From contig CAKMRJ010003334.1 of the NCBI GenBank assembly GCA_928212115.1, positions 22,045,674 through 22,109,673 of the forward strand: DNA of 64,000 nucleotides, read 5' to 3'. Under the pieces are notes generated by a model. The model did no database searches and was not told the DNA's origin. It worked only from the letters and a program-made list of their open reading frames with translations. Below are positions 46,674 through 57,648 of the stretch, in pieces. The position numbers and the translations under genes were made by a program. This stretch comes from Lactuca virosa. Lineage: Eukaryota > Streptophyta > Magnoliopsida > Asterales > Asteraceae. Position 1 is the stretch's first letter. Each line of letters begins with the position of its first letter.

Positions 46674-47222
46674 CCCAGCTAGGAAGATGCGTACACGAAA
46701 TCAAGATAAGGTTTTGTTTGCTGCCACCATTTCTGCGACAGTCTCTTCCTATACAGTTAGACGGGTGTCAATATCTTGAAACAGGCTTACCAGTTCATTA
46801 TAGTATGTTGGCAAGGATCTTCCATTTTGGCAAGTACTAAACGTCTTTCTATTTAATTCGAAAAGTTGAGTTTCATCGGTTCCATCATAGAATGTTTGGT
46901 CTACCGCCTCCGAGATCTCGGCTGCAGTGGAAAGACGGATGAATCGGCGGATGAGGGATGGGCTCATTGAGTCGATCAACCAACTCTTGACTCTGTTATT
47001 ATCGATCAGCCAAGCTTCGATCTGTTTTTCGTCTCCAGTAGGTTTCTCAGTTTTCCCTGTGATATACCCTGATTTGTTTCTCGCTCCAATCCTCATCTCC
47101 ATCAATTGAGACCAAAGAGGGTAATTCGTGTCATCTAAGATGACTCCGGTGGGAAAAGGTGCATCTTGCACGTTTTGTACGATTACTTGAGATGTGCCAG
47201 ACGGACCTCCTTTATCACCCAT
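46674..47222 (-). pseudogene. R6 gag, N-terminal part, closed by two stops
   Basis: ATG at 47222 (MGDKGGPSGT) lies about 50 bp after the primer site. The text TGVILDDTNYPLWSQLME is typical of the copia gag N-terminus. A TAG at about 46749-46751 ends it after 157 residues. Translation then continues in the same frame through a TGA near 46700 (probably CGA to TGA) into the long pol frame. So gag-pol was one open frame broken by two nonsense changes and one indel. Confidence 0.88.
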
Positions 47223-47268
47223 TACAGCGGTTCGATTTCAGAACTTTTCCCCCTTTTTTTGTTGGTAC

Positions 47269-47280
47269 GCTCTGATACCA
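47269..47280 (-). other. R6 primer binding site
   Basis: Minus-strand TGGTATCAGAGC directly abuts the 5' LTR. Confidence 0.93.
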
Positions 47281-47484
47281 TGTACAATTAAGAGGTTGAG
47301 TTTTTACGAATGAATTCGTAGGGTTTCTACTTTTCTATATTTATCAAAATAGAGAATACATGTGTATATATACAGGGAAGTAAACTACTAGCTAAACTAT
47401 AATACAACCACAATAATAGGGATATACAACAAACAGTAAACAGCTCCTGTAATCACGTTTAGTAGTTATTTGCTCTCGCCAACA
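47281..47484 (-). repeat. R6 5' LTR (204 bp)
   Basis: Plus-strand TGTACAATTAAG to CTCGCCAACA, followed by TAATC (47485-47489). Confidence 0.95.
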
Positions 47485-47489
47485 TAATC

Positions 47490-48132
47490 TTCGGCCACAA
47501 ATTTTTAGATGACAAACATTCGCATAATATATGTTATGTTGGTTAAATTTTTGGCTCGCAAAAGTGCATAAAATCGATTCTAAATCCATACACTGTTGAT
47601 GTAAATTATCTATGGTTGCCAACTGATTCGAAAGTAACACGTCGAGCTAAAATGTTAACTCTAATGTGAACTAGTTTGTTCAAATTTGTTAACATTAGTC
47701 GTAATGGAGTTAGTATCAAAGAAACAAGAAACAGCTGAAGAAACTGAGAAACTACCAATTGCCCAAACTTCAACCATGGATAATCCTTCAACTTCTTACG
47801 AAGCAAACCTACAAGAAGCTCAACTCGGTGAAATTCGTCCCCTCACTACCCACACATGCCTTCTCTGTTGTAAACTCCATCCTATGTCACTACAAAGCGA
47901 AGCAACCAAACCTATTTTTTAGAATCTCCGACATATAAAGTCTTGACAATCGAATAGCTAATGACCTTGGCTCAATGCACCATTCATTCCAAAAATTCGT
48001 CTGGAATCTTATTACCAATTTTTCTACTCATAAAAATCTTAATTTGAAATAATATTTAAATTATTAATAAAAATATATATAATAAATATTATGAGTCAAG
48101 ATGGTCATTAATATTATTTCAATCTAATTGTT
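47490..48132 (+). other. Intergenic; one short unrecognised frame (47704-47922)
   Basis: ATG 47704 opens 72 codons (MELVSKKQETAEETEKLP...) with an acidic start and a CLLCCK cluster. I recognise no family. It could be an exon fragment or chance. Otherwise nothing is seen. Confidence 0.4.
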
Positions 48133-48141
48133 TTTTGTTAA

Positions 48142-48410
48142 GACAAAAATGCACAAATGGTCCCTGTGGTTTGTCGAAAATTGTCACTTTTATCCAAAAA
48201 GGTTTGGACTAACACCAAGGGTTCAAACTTTTTATTTTGTTGCAAGTTTGGTCCAATTTGTTATGAACTTTTTCATAATAACGATTTTGCCTTTACTTTT
48301 TCTTTTTCATTTTTATTTTATTATTTAAAGATTTTTCTGATTAAAAAGAAAAATAAAAAAGAAAATTTGCCTTTTCTATTTTATTTTTATAGAAAATAGA
48401 AAATGAAAAT

Positions 48411-48446
<36 letters not shown>

Positions 48447-48930
48447 AAAATTAACTTATCCATCTTATCTTCTTCCTCCCACTCTTGCTCTCGATACCAT
48501 TCCATACCACCAAATGTCCGCCATTGCTACTTGCTTGACGCAAAACTCCACCTAGTAACCTTCATTCTCGTTTTCACCAACCCGTCGTCTCCTCTTCCAC
48601 TGCTGTGAACCACCATTGACGAAACCCTAGTCGTCGTTCATCCGTTCCAGCCGCTATCTCTAACTTCCACAGCTGGAACCAGATTTGCACCACCGTCGAA
48701 GAAGGATAGAGATGAAGGTCGAGGTTGCCTGAGCCACAACAAACCCTAGGGTCACCCCCATCTTCAGATCTGGAAAGACGAAGCTCCATCGTGGCATTGT
48801 TAGGGTTCTAACGCAATTGAGTTGTTGAGGCGGTCGTTACCATTTAGAGCTCCAAGCATTCAGATTCGATGGTGGTGGTGGAGGTTGCAAATTTCTTTCT
48901 TGGTGTGCAGGTTTCTTTCAAGTTTAAAGT

Positions 48931-48978
<48 letters not shown>

Positions 48979-49254
48979 ATTTTTTATTTATGTTATAAAA
49001 AATTATAAAAATAAAATCGAACATGCAAAATTTCTATTTTATTGTTCTTTTAATCAAAAAAAATATTTAAATAATAAAAAAAATTGAAAAGGAAAAAATA
49101 TAAGGGCAAAATCGTTATTATAAAAAAGTTTATAGCAAGTTGGAATAAACTCGTAAAAAAATAAAAAATTTGGATTTGTAGTTTTATTTCAAACATTTTT
49201 GAATCAAAGTGATAAATTTCAGCTAACCACAAATATCATTTATGCAGGTTTATC
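48142..49254. mobile_element. Mutator-like long-TIR element (1113 bp), possible Pack-MULE
   Basis: The arms 48142-48445 and 48935-49254 are inverted copies, diverged but aligned over about 300 bp. An example is TAATAACGATTTTGCC on the left and, inverted, on the right. Both end inward in a (CT)n / (AG)n tract (48416-48445, 48935-48970). The flanks TTTTGTTAA (48133-48141) and TTTTGTTGA (49255-49263) match at 8 of 9 bases, as expected for a 9-bp Mutator duplication. The G/C-richer core (48446-48934) has a 71-aa minus-strand frame (48789-48574) and phrases like AAACCCTAG typical of plant 5' leaders, so it may be captured host sequence. No transposase. Confidence 0.75.
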
Positions 49255-49263
49255 TTTTGTTGA

Positions 49264-50094
49264 TAACTACGATCAAATCCAAACAAAATGGTAGTTACAA
49301 AAATATAAATATATGAGCGCCATGTCTTATATATCATTCAAATATTAAAATAAAATATGTAAAAGTGACATTATTATGTGTTTTGTATTATTTTATACTT
49401 CCCCGATAACGTCTTTACATCCAAAATATAGTTACCGTTTAGCGATTAACACTCACGTTAGGCCTGTCTTACTTTTTTTCATTATTTTGTGCTTTTAAAA
49501 ATTAAATTGCATGAGTCGTTATGTAAAACCACAAGCCCAACTTTTTCCCATAACAATATATAAACGGGTCATCATGCTTTTATACTTTTTGATTATATAT
49601 TTACAAAAAAAAAATCCTATTAATCGTGTGTTTCTACATTAATTTTTTTGAAACTACATTATATTTGTCTTATTTAAACTAAGTTAACCAAATCATGAAT
49701 AACAGTTTTTTTAGATTGCAAGATGTTGTATATGTTGTAATTACAAGATTATACAAATAATGAACAAGAAAATTGAAATATTGTAATTGATTTTTTTTTT
49801 GTTTTAATATATGTTATTAGAAAATCTGAAAATACTACTGTATTATCTTAATAATTAGCATGCCTTTTTCCTTTTTCTGTTATTTATTAACGTATACAAA
49901 CTTTTAAGTAGGCAACATATGGTTATTAAAGTAGTTGTTGACCCAAAACAAAACACCCACCATTTGTGAACCAAACAACTCCATCCATCTCATCAACTCC
50001 ATCACACGACCCTCTATATGTGCCCCCATATGCACACACTCCTCTTCATCAACTACACACATCTTCCCTTTCTAACAAAAAACACCACCACCCA
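49264..50094 (+). other. Intergenic; upstream region of the second dirigent gene
   Basis: AT-rich with poly-T/A runs. TATA-like CTCTATATGTG at 50010-50020 lies about 80 bp before ATG 50095 and supports that start over the upstream in-frame ATG at 49966. No other gene. Confidence 0.5.
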
Positions 50095-51207
50095 ATGGCG
50101 ATTCTCAAGTTATCCGCTTCTACCATTCTCAAAACTACAATTTGCATCTTCTTGCTAGCCATTTCTCTAGAATGTTCCAGTGGGGCCCGAATTCTCATAG
50201 ATACAACAGACGATGACACAACATCTATCGCACCTGCGATCCCACTCCCTACTAATCAGCCCGAAACGACTAGTGGTCCAATAGACGAGGATGACACCCC
50301 TGACGAAGACCCAACACCTACATTACCAAGTGGTCAGATTCCTGCCACTGTGGCACCTGCGCCAGCAGTGGGTCCCACTGTCCCACTACCAACTAAAGTA
50401 GTACCTATTGTGGCGGCGCCAGTGGCCACTCCTGTTGGCGTAGGCGCTACGACAACAGGAGGTTCAGGTGCCGCTGGTGGTGCCACCGTAGGTGCAGAAC
50501 ACCCGACTTTGAGTTTCTTTATGCACGATGTCATGGGAGGGTCTCATGCTACAAGCAGGGTGGTCACCGGAATCATAGCCAGTTCAAACGCTAACGCTGT
50601 TCCATTCTCAACACCAAACAGCCAAGTGTTCCCGATCACCGGTGGAGTCCCGTTGAACAACATCAACGGTATAGTCAACAACAATAACCTCCCTTTCTTA
50701 GCCGGTTTCAATGGCAACAACCCCAACAATCCAAATTCCAACACCGTTCTCCAAAACACCGGGAACAACAACGTTGTCAATGGAGGAAACAACCAACCAT
50801 TTGTTACAGCCGGTCAACTGCCAGCTGGCATAACACTTGAACAACTCATGTTCGGGTCGATCACTGTTATTGACAATGAGTTAACCGAAGGCCATGAGCT
50901 CGGGACAGGTGTCATCGGTCAGGGTCAAGGTTTTTATCTTGCAAGCTCATTGGATGGAAGTAGTCATACATTTGCACTCACGACATTGTTTCATGGTAGT
51001 GATCATGAGGTTGATGATACGATTAGCTTTTTTGGGGTTCATCGGACAGCTTCTGAGATATCACATATTGCGGTGATTGGTGGGACCGGGAAGTATGAGG
51101 AGGCTAAAGGGTATGCGACCATTGAGAGTTTGCCACAGGTGGATGAACACACTACCGATGGTGTCGAAACCGTTGTCCATGTTAATGTCTACCTTACTAC
51201 AGTATAG
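50095..51207 (+). CDS. Dirigent protein, secreted (370 aa), ESB1/DIR10-like
   Basis: I use ATG 50095 (MAILKLSAST) because a clear signal peptide follows (IFLLAISLECSSGA). The upstream in-frame ATG at 49966 would bury it behind 43 hydrophilic residues. After the signal peptide comes a Pro/Thr/Ala/Val/Gly-rich linker of about 110 residues. The dirigent domain follows, from LSFFMHDVMGG to VHVNVYL, with blocks GQGFYLASS, FFGVHRTASE and IAVIGGTGKYEEAKGYAT. It contains an Asn/Gly-rich insert (NNNNLPFLAGFNGNNPNN). Long linker plus dirigent domain is the architecture of Arabidopsis ESB1 (DIR10), needed for the Casparian strip. No intron, intact frame. Orthology to ESB1 itself is inferred only. Confidence 0.93.
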   Translation: MAILKLSASTILKTTICIFLLAISLECSSGARILIDTTDDDTTSIAPAIPLPTNQPETTSGPIDEDDTPDEDPTPTLPSGQIPATVAPAPAVGPTVPLPTKVVPIVAAPVATPVGVGATTTGGSGAAGGATVGAEHPTLSFFMHDVMGGSHATSRVVTGIIASSNANAVPFSTPNSQVFPITGGVPLNNINGIVNNNNLPFLAGFNGNNPNNPNSNTVLQNTGNNNVVNGGNNQPFVTAGQLPAGITLEQLMFGSITVIDNELTEGHELGTGVIGQGQGFYLASSLDGSSHTFALTTLFHGSDHEVDDTISFFGVHRTASEISHIAVIGGTGKYEEAKGYATIESLPQVDEHTTDGVETVVHVNVYLTTV

Positions 51208-52806
51208 ATGAATATCGCCTTCTGTTTAAGTTTGTATTATGTGATTCTAGGTTGTGATTGAAGCACTTTCTGTTTCATTTGTTGTATCTTGGAGTGATTT
51301 GTAATCAAAACGTGTATTTGTCGATTTTCAAAATTTATCATATTGAGCATCGTTTTTATCTATTTTACCTCCAACTGAAATAAAACTAACGAAATAAATA
51401 ATTAATTCCGGGAAAGAAAAAGAGTGAATATATATCAACATCAAGTATCAACTCTACAAAAGAATTTCTAAATCTTGATAATTATTAATGATTTATGTTA
51501 GGTAATTCATTAAAAGTAGACAAGAATATTATAATTAATATCATTATGAAAGTTTTGAAGAGAAAAGCCTTGAAAGTGATAGTTTTGATTACCATTTGGA
51601 TGATCCGGAGGTTTTCGGTGGTTTTCTAATCTTCTAATTTCCTAGAAATAGTACTACTGAAAAAAAATGTGATCACTTCTTTTGAATAGGAACAAAAACA
51701 TTAGACTTTGTTGTTACAAAACCCATTGTTTTATCTTCTTTTGTAACTGTTCTATAACCTTTTTGCTAGTTGGTTTTTATTTAATCCTTCAATCCTTCAA
51801 AAAAATGAAAGCATTACGAATTAATGGTTTTATTGATATATTTTTTTTTCTTTCTAAAATATAATTAAAATAAAGTAAAGCTACTATGAAGCTAGATTAA
51901 TTAAATGTGAACACTCAATTTGAGAAAGTTTTCTCTTGAACATAAAGATTATACTATACCTACACATCACATATCAAATCAACATTCTTACACCTTGTTC
52001 TCGAGTGTAAGGGGAAGAGAGACTGGGGAGGCCGTAAGGGGAAAGATAGTAAGGATATGGAAAAAGAAAGAAGAAAAGATAGATGTAATGTCGGGTTTAA
52101 GGGGAAGGAGAAATTTCATTGTCAAATGACGTTTTTACCCCTAGGTAGGGTTCATTAGCTTCATCAGAGAGAGAAGATGAATGAGAGAAGACGATGAACA
52201 TTAGTTCGATGGAGTGAAGAACAGGTTCTAGGAGAATGAAGATAAATATGTTGTTAAGGTAATTAGATTTTCTTCAATACCCAAAGAAATATAAACGTAT
52301 AGTTGTATTAAATATATAATTGTTAGTTTAGAAACTTAAGTAGAGATAATTTGTTACCGAGAAATTAAATATCCTTCCATTTTTTCTTTCTATCCATGTA
52401 AATGATGACATGTGTCATATTTGGATAAGATTAATGATATTTTAATACACTTGTTATCACTTCAATTACATAGGAAGATATCACTTCAACTAGGTAGGAA
52501 GATACGTAGCAAAGAAAGTAGAAGGATATTTAATTTCTCTTTGTTACTTAAATCGACAAAACTAAGATAATTTATACGAATCAATTAACCCTTCAAACAA
52601 TAAAAAGTTGGAGGAATTGTTTTGGTAGATAGTCACCTATTCCAGAAAGGTCTTCCAAGCAAACCAAACATACACCTTTTACCTTTATGCACTGTCAAAT
52701 CTACAAAAATGACAATGATATTTGTTGATATACACACTCTTAAACTATATGCAAATCAATCTCTATAATCATACCCTATATTTCTTTAAAAGAATGAAAA
52801 TAATAT
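51208..52806 (+). other. Intergenic, no gene apart from a small TIR element
   Basis: AT-rich region between two genes that converge on it. It contains the element at 52358-52539. Poly-A signals for the flanking genes probably lie here but none stands out. Confidence 0.6.
52358..52539. mobile_element. Small TIR element (MITE, 182 bp) with 8-bp duplication
   Basis: TTTGTTAC occurs at 52350-52357 and 52540-52547. The ends GAGAAATTAAATATCCTTC and, inverted, the same sequence form TIRs of about 19 bp with looser pairing beyond. Inside, a phrase TATCACTTCAA...AGGAAGATA is repeated in tandem (about 52455-52505). An 8-bp duplication suggests hAT. Confidence 0.65.
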
Positions 52807-54310
52807 TCAAAAAGCAACCAGCTCTAATGCAAGCTCATTGAACAAAAAAGCTTCAATCTCTACAACAATAGAATCCACTTCCTCCCCCAACTCTTCTAAC
52901 CATGGTTCCTTCCCCACAGCCTTCTCAGATAAGTCAGCGTTAACACTGACTTCCTTTCCTTCACTAACTACCATTTTCCACAGTTCTTCTTCAATGGCGT
53001 TTCTCCTCAAAATGCTACTCATTTTTCTCTTCAAAAGCTTCGAGTATACTATAAATTCCACATGTTGTCTGAGAATCTCTGATAACCCTAATTTTATACG
53101 ATCAAACAACAACCGCCTATCCGCCTTATTCCACGACTCTTGCTTCCGGTATTTCTTCTCTAATGTTTCAAAAATCAAGGGGCTCACAATGTGTTCGACG
53201 GAATGCCATCTTTCGAAACTTTCAATTTCATTGAGCACGTTGACAAGGTACGAAAATTCTTGACTTTCTTTTGGTCCGAAGCATCTTTCGGTTTCGGCAG
53301 CATCCTCGTCACTTGATATGACGATTTCAGGTTTAGATTGGTTTTCTTCCGATTCTGATTTCAGAATCTGAAGTTTCAAATACAAACCATGGAGATCAGT
53401 GCTAAATTTATCACCGTATTCATCGATTGATAAATTGTCTGGTTCCAGGACTGAATTTGGACTCGGATGATGAGCTTCAGTCGTGTTGCTTCCATGTTCA
53501 TCATCGATATCGATGCAATTTAAAGACGTGAATCTGTCTTCACATGGTGAATCCTGCAAAATATGCGACGACATATGTTTAGCTTCAGAAAAGAAAACCA
53601 TAATGAAAAGCAGCAAGTATTACCTGTTCAAAAGAAACATCCAAAGAACAGGGAAAACATCCTTCTTTTGCAGAATCGTTGCATTCTACTTTCTCATCTA
53701 TTTGTTTGATCCCTTCATTACCAGAAGAAAATTCAACATCCTCAGAATTTGTCAACACATTGTTGTGTTGTCTCCCAGAGGTGAATCCCAAATCATGTTT
53801 AGACACTTTCTTGAACTTTTTATTGGGAAGAGAAGAGATGTTAAATCGTTTATATACCAATTTGGTGGCAGATTTATCTTTGCAATCTTGTGTTCCTAAT
53901 TCTAATCTCTGCTTTGACGCAAGACCCGCCATTGAAGGCACCTCACTATGATCACAAACCCGTATACCAGACCAAATTTCTTGACAAACTTTGGGCCTTT
54001 TTGATCTTTCTAAAAGCTGCTTCTTGAATTCCCACCCAAAAGTAGTACTTCTTTTCTCAAGATACCGTAAAGAAACATCCTTACTTGAATCATTTAATGT
54101 TGAATTCGGTTTCTTTAATACCTCCCGATTCTTTTGCTTAACTTTACTCCATCTTCTTCCTCGTGAACCTACAGAAGCAGATTTCTGGAGATAGTTTTCA
54201 GACAACACTCTTTTTGGTCTAGAAACTGGCTGTTGCTTCAATGGCACCTCATGAAGACCCATTAACTTTGCAATGACACTTGGCTTGTTGTTCCTTTCGG
54301 TTCTTATCAT
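52807..54310 (-). CDS. TRM/LONGIFOLIA-type protein with DUF4378 domain (477 aa, two coding exons)
   Basis: Coding exons are 54310-53624 and 53553-52807. The 70-nt intron has donor AACAG|GTAATA and acceptor TTTGCAG|GAT and joins FEQ to DSPCEDR in frame. Total 1434 nt. The N-terminus MIRTERNNKPSVIAKLMGLH is the VARLMGL-like motif (DUF3741-associated). A basic, Ser-rich middle follows. The C-terminus has the DUF4378 blocks YLVNVLNEIESFERW and RRLLFDRIKLGL. TRM proteins recruit TON1/PP2A complexes to microtubules and influence division plane and cell elongation. This is a short member. An upstream exon may add residues if another ATG is used, but the 54310 ATG sits directly before the motif. Confidence 0.85.
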
Positions 54311-54375
54311 CTTCAACAGCTTCGTATCTCTATGCAGAAGTTGTATCGATAACAAGGCAAAGTGATTATCTGCTG

Positions 54376-54627
54376 CTAAAAAGGAAAAATACAGAGAAAA
54401 CGTCATCATGAGAGCATCATAATTAAAGAAGAGTATTATATGCAGGAAGTAAGTAAACCCACATTCATGTTTAGAAAAAAAAACACAATCATTCAATACG
54501 CACTTAACCAAACCAAATGAAAGATTGAAACACATCAGTTTATGAAAATCATAATTGATAATCAATCGAATTTCACTGTTCACATGCTTTAAGAACAGGA
54601 AACGATATTGAATGAATGAAATCATAC
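54376..54627 (-). other. 5'UTR intron of the TRM-type gene
   Basis: Minus-strand donor CCATAAG|GTATG (54627) and acceptor TTTTTAG|CAGCAG (54376), 252 nt. The acceptor is followed by two further CAG triplets, so tandem (NAGNAG-type) acceptor choice is possible. It would only change the untranslated leader. Confidence 0.65.
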
Positions 54628-54920
54628 CTTATGGGATGGATTCGGCTTATCGAACTAACTGATCAATGAGTTTGTGATCATCTAAGTTTCTGATTCGTAA
54701 TCAACCTTGATTATGAAACTAAACGAATCCCGAGAGGATTGATGAAAATCCCCCGAATGATTACTGATTTCAGGATCCTGAAAACGCGAAAGATTTCGAT
54801 GAATCGAGGTAAAGAAGGTGGTATTATTATGACAGGAATGGAATTACGATAAAGAAGAATGAAATGAATAAAACGGTGGCTAAATTGAATTGATATTAGA
54901 GAGAAATTAGGGTTTATCAT
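54628..54920 (-). promoter_or_regulatory. First exon (5'UTR) and transcription start region of the TRM-type gene
   Basis: Minus-strand text AAACCCTAATTTCTCTC near 54916-54900 is a common plant leader start. The exon runs to the donor at 54628. A second leader intron ending near TTTTCAG|GATCC (about 54776) is possible. No strong TATA seen. Confidence 0.45.
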
Positions 54921-56071
54921 TTATTGTAGGTTTGAATTTATTTGATTACATCACTGGCATAATTTTCTAGAGGGAATCCTTAGCATGCTTCCGATTTTGG
55001 AGTTTTCTTGTAAGAATGAAATCACATTTTTACACGTATATGAAATATATTTCAAAAGAAACCCCTGTATAATTCCACTTGGCACGTAAGATCCTTATGT
55101 ACTGTTGTATAAAGGATAAACTGATGTTTATGATGTTTACAACATGACTATTGATTTGTCTTATTTAGATCGATATTCTTTTCTTTTTCATACATAACTA
55201 CAAAAAGTCTCGGTTTCATTTGGTAAAAGACAGGTTGACATTCTTTAGTCGGATCATCAACATGCACACCATGGTATAACAATATTAAATTGATTACAAT
55301 TGTATATTACTGAAACATATATGCAACACATTTGATATAGATATATGTACTTTACAAAAGGTTTAATGTTGTTATATTTTATTGAAAATTTAAACATATT
55401 TTGCATGGTAAATAATTTACTATTTTCGTAATAACTAAAATGTGGATGAGATGACACGATATTCGAATATAATTGTTAAGAAGTATTAGGCTACGTGAAT
55501 GATAGAATATTAACCAAACAATATAATACTCCATGGTCGGCGCCAACTGGGTCCATCACTTTTAATTCCACTATACAAATGAAAACAACCACATAGGTTT
55601 CATTTTGCTATAAACAAAATGTACTTTAACATGTAAACCTTAGCTTTATCATCAAGACAAGACAAACTGATAACAAAATATTTTACATTGGCTGATCACC
55701 TTCAAATGTGTGTGGTTCACTCTAATCTCCGGTTTAATCTTCTTTATCTTATCTTTCACTAATTTATTTCGTTTAATTTTACATATTACAATAATTATTC
55801 AAATATAAATTATATATTACGCAATTACTACTCTAAGTTTAATATTCTCTTTCATAAATAAAAATAGTTAAATATAAGGTAATTATTTTCGGGGTTCTCG
55901 CGGGGTATTCGGGACGGAGCCCTCCGCCCCCGCTCCAGAAAAATAAATGGAGGTAAAACCCGTCCTACCCCGTCCCGAACCAAAAACATTGTAAAAGTAT
56001 CCTCGTACGAAAACAAGGTCTCATGGGGTCGAAGTCTTATGTGAGGCTTTTGATAGCTCTAGGACTAAAAC

Positions 56072-56137
<66 letters not shown>

Positions 56138-56478
56138 GTAAGTTCAAATAAAAACAGTAAATAGTGTGAGAACGTAAAACACTATGTTTATGTTATTATT
56201 CTGTAATGAATTTTGTATATGTGTATTGTTGAACTAATTCTAATATAAATATTAACTTTCGATTAGTCATATATTCATTACAATATTATTATTCTATTAT
56301 AAACTTATATATGTGCATTTTTGTAGTAAATTCTAATTTTAATTTTAACCTTTGACTATTCATTTATTCTTTGCTGAATAATGACATAAAATTGTCGATA
56401 CAAAATTCATTGCAGAATAATAACATAAAAAAGTGTTTTTACGTTCTCACACTATTTACTGTTTTTATTTGAACTGTC

Positions 56479-56536
<58 letters not shown>

Positions 56537-57648
56537 GAGCGCGCAATAAGACATCTTGTGGAATAACCCGTTAAACGTATTATAAATTATTATAGAATAA
56601 CAATACAATATCTATACGGTTCTGTATTGTAAATTAATTTTCTAGTTATAATAGAATTAGATTAATTTAGAAATCAGTAACAAATATATTAAAGAGTACA
56701 TCTACGTAGGTGGTGCCCTCATTCTTTAAGGTCGAGAGTCTAAGTCCCGGAGATATAAAGAATTGGATGTTAGTTTAGGAAATATTTATAGTGATGGGTT
56801 AAAAGAAAAGAGTGAATCTACGGACTCATCATGGGTTGTCCTCACATTTACAAAACTCATCCTTGGATTATTTCTCAGCAAACACTATTAGCCCTTACAA
56901 ATATCTCATGTTGCAAATTTGCATTCTTAACTTAACTTTGACAAGTTTATAATAATTATGTTCCTGCTTTTATTCTTGTTAATCAACTGTTGTCAAATGA
57001 AAGGGTAAAACGGGTAAATCATAGGAAATAAAAGTTTACTGTAAACCGAAAATGTAAAATTAATAAAACTACTTTTTAAATTTGAACAAAGTAAAATCTA
57101 TAACTATCTGTAATAATACATTTGATAGTCACTATTGGACTCCATGAGTTTTTACCCATTTTGGAACATAAATACTGTGTATTTTCCGAAGTTAAAGTGG
57201 AAATATATTAACGTGTTTAGGCTTTCCTCCAAAATATCTTCATTTTGGTATATCCAATGTTCAAATTTCATATACCAATTGCACAATGAAAGCCGAATTA
57301 ATCACCATGGCGACCGTTACAATTTTGGTACTTAAAATCACTTATTCACCGTAAAGATGACTGTTACGGGTTTATTTTTCTGTATAAATACTACCATATA
57401 ATATACAAAAAAAGTTAAACATATGAACCAAAAAACACCATTATGCTTTCTCTATGTGCACCATAAAGCTCCTATGAAAAAATTCAAGTTTTGCACCACG
57501 GTAAAGTTCAAGTCTAGTATATTGGACAGTTTCAAAAAATCGTTTTTGATTGTTGTATCCTAGCCCCCTAGGAGACAGATGTCAAATACTGTGAACGAAA
57601 TCTCTTTTAAGGAAATCACGTTTGCATTAGCCTTAGTCAACATGTCAC
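54921..57648 (+). other. Intergenic; no gene; microsatellites and small repeats
   Basis: AT-rich. Contents are a G/C-rich island with an inverted TTCGGGACGG (about 55886-55985), the TIR element 56142-56474 bounded by long TA tracts (56073-56134 and 56482-56531), and a weak SINE-like piece near 56700-56760. No coding frame is convincing. Confidence 0.6.
56142..56474. mobile_element. Foldback/MITE-like element inside a TA microsatellite
   Basis: The arms 56142-56240 and 56380-56474 are inverted copies, nearly perfect over the outer 45 bp (GTTCAAATAAAAACAGTAAA...) and looser inward. (TA)n lies on both sides, as if it inserted in one TA tract. TA as target would fit a Tc1/mariner (Stowaway-type) element, but precise ends are hidden in the TA repeats. 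Confidence 0.65.

Larger units (their letters stand above)
42751..47484 (-). mobile_element. R6: nearly intact Ty1/copia element, minus strand
   Basis: Two 204-bp LTRs with an exact 5-bp duplication TAATC (42746-42750 and 47485-47489), initiator-Met primer site abutting the LTR, one long gag-pol frame and a polypurine tract. The domain order gag, protease, integrase, RT, RNase H is copia. LTRs differ at seven sites by eye (about 3.4%). The short LTR suggests the Ale/Retrofit-like or a related short-LTR lineage, which I have not confirmed. It lies between the two dirigent genes. Confidence 0.96.

Noticed and set aside
47704..47922. 72-codon frame between R6 and the Mutator-like element
   Set aside because: No recognised family, no splice or promoter context. 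Kept only as a note in the intergenic entry.
49966..50094. Longer N-terminus for the second dirigent gene
   Set aside because: It would put 43 polar residues before a clear signal peptide, and a TATA-like element lies inside the extension.
56700..56760. Possible tRNA-derived SINE: a phrase like GGTCGAGAGTCTAAGTCCCGG near a GTAGGTGG box
   Set aside because: The B-box-like part differs from GGTTCGANNCC at key bases, the A-box is weak, and no poly-A/T tail or target duplication is seen. Too uncertain to annotate.
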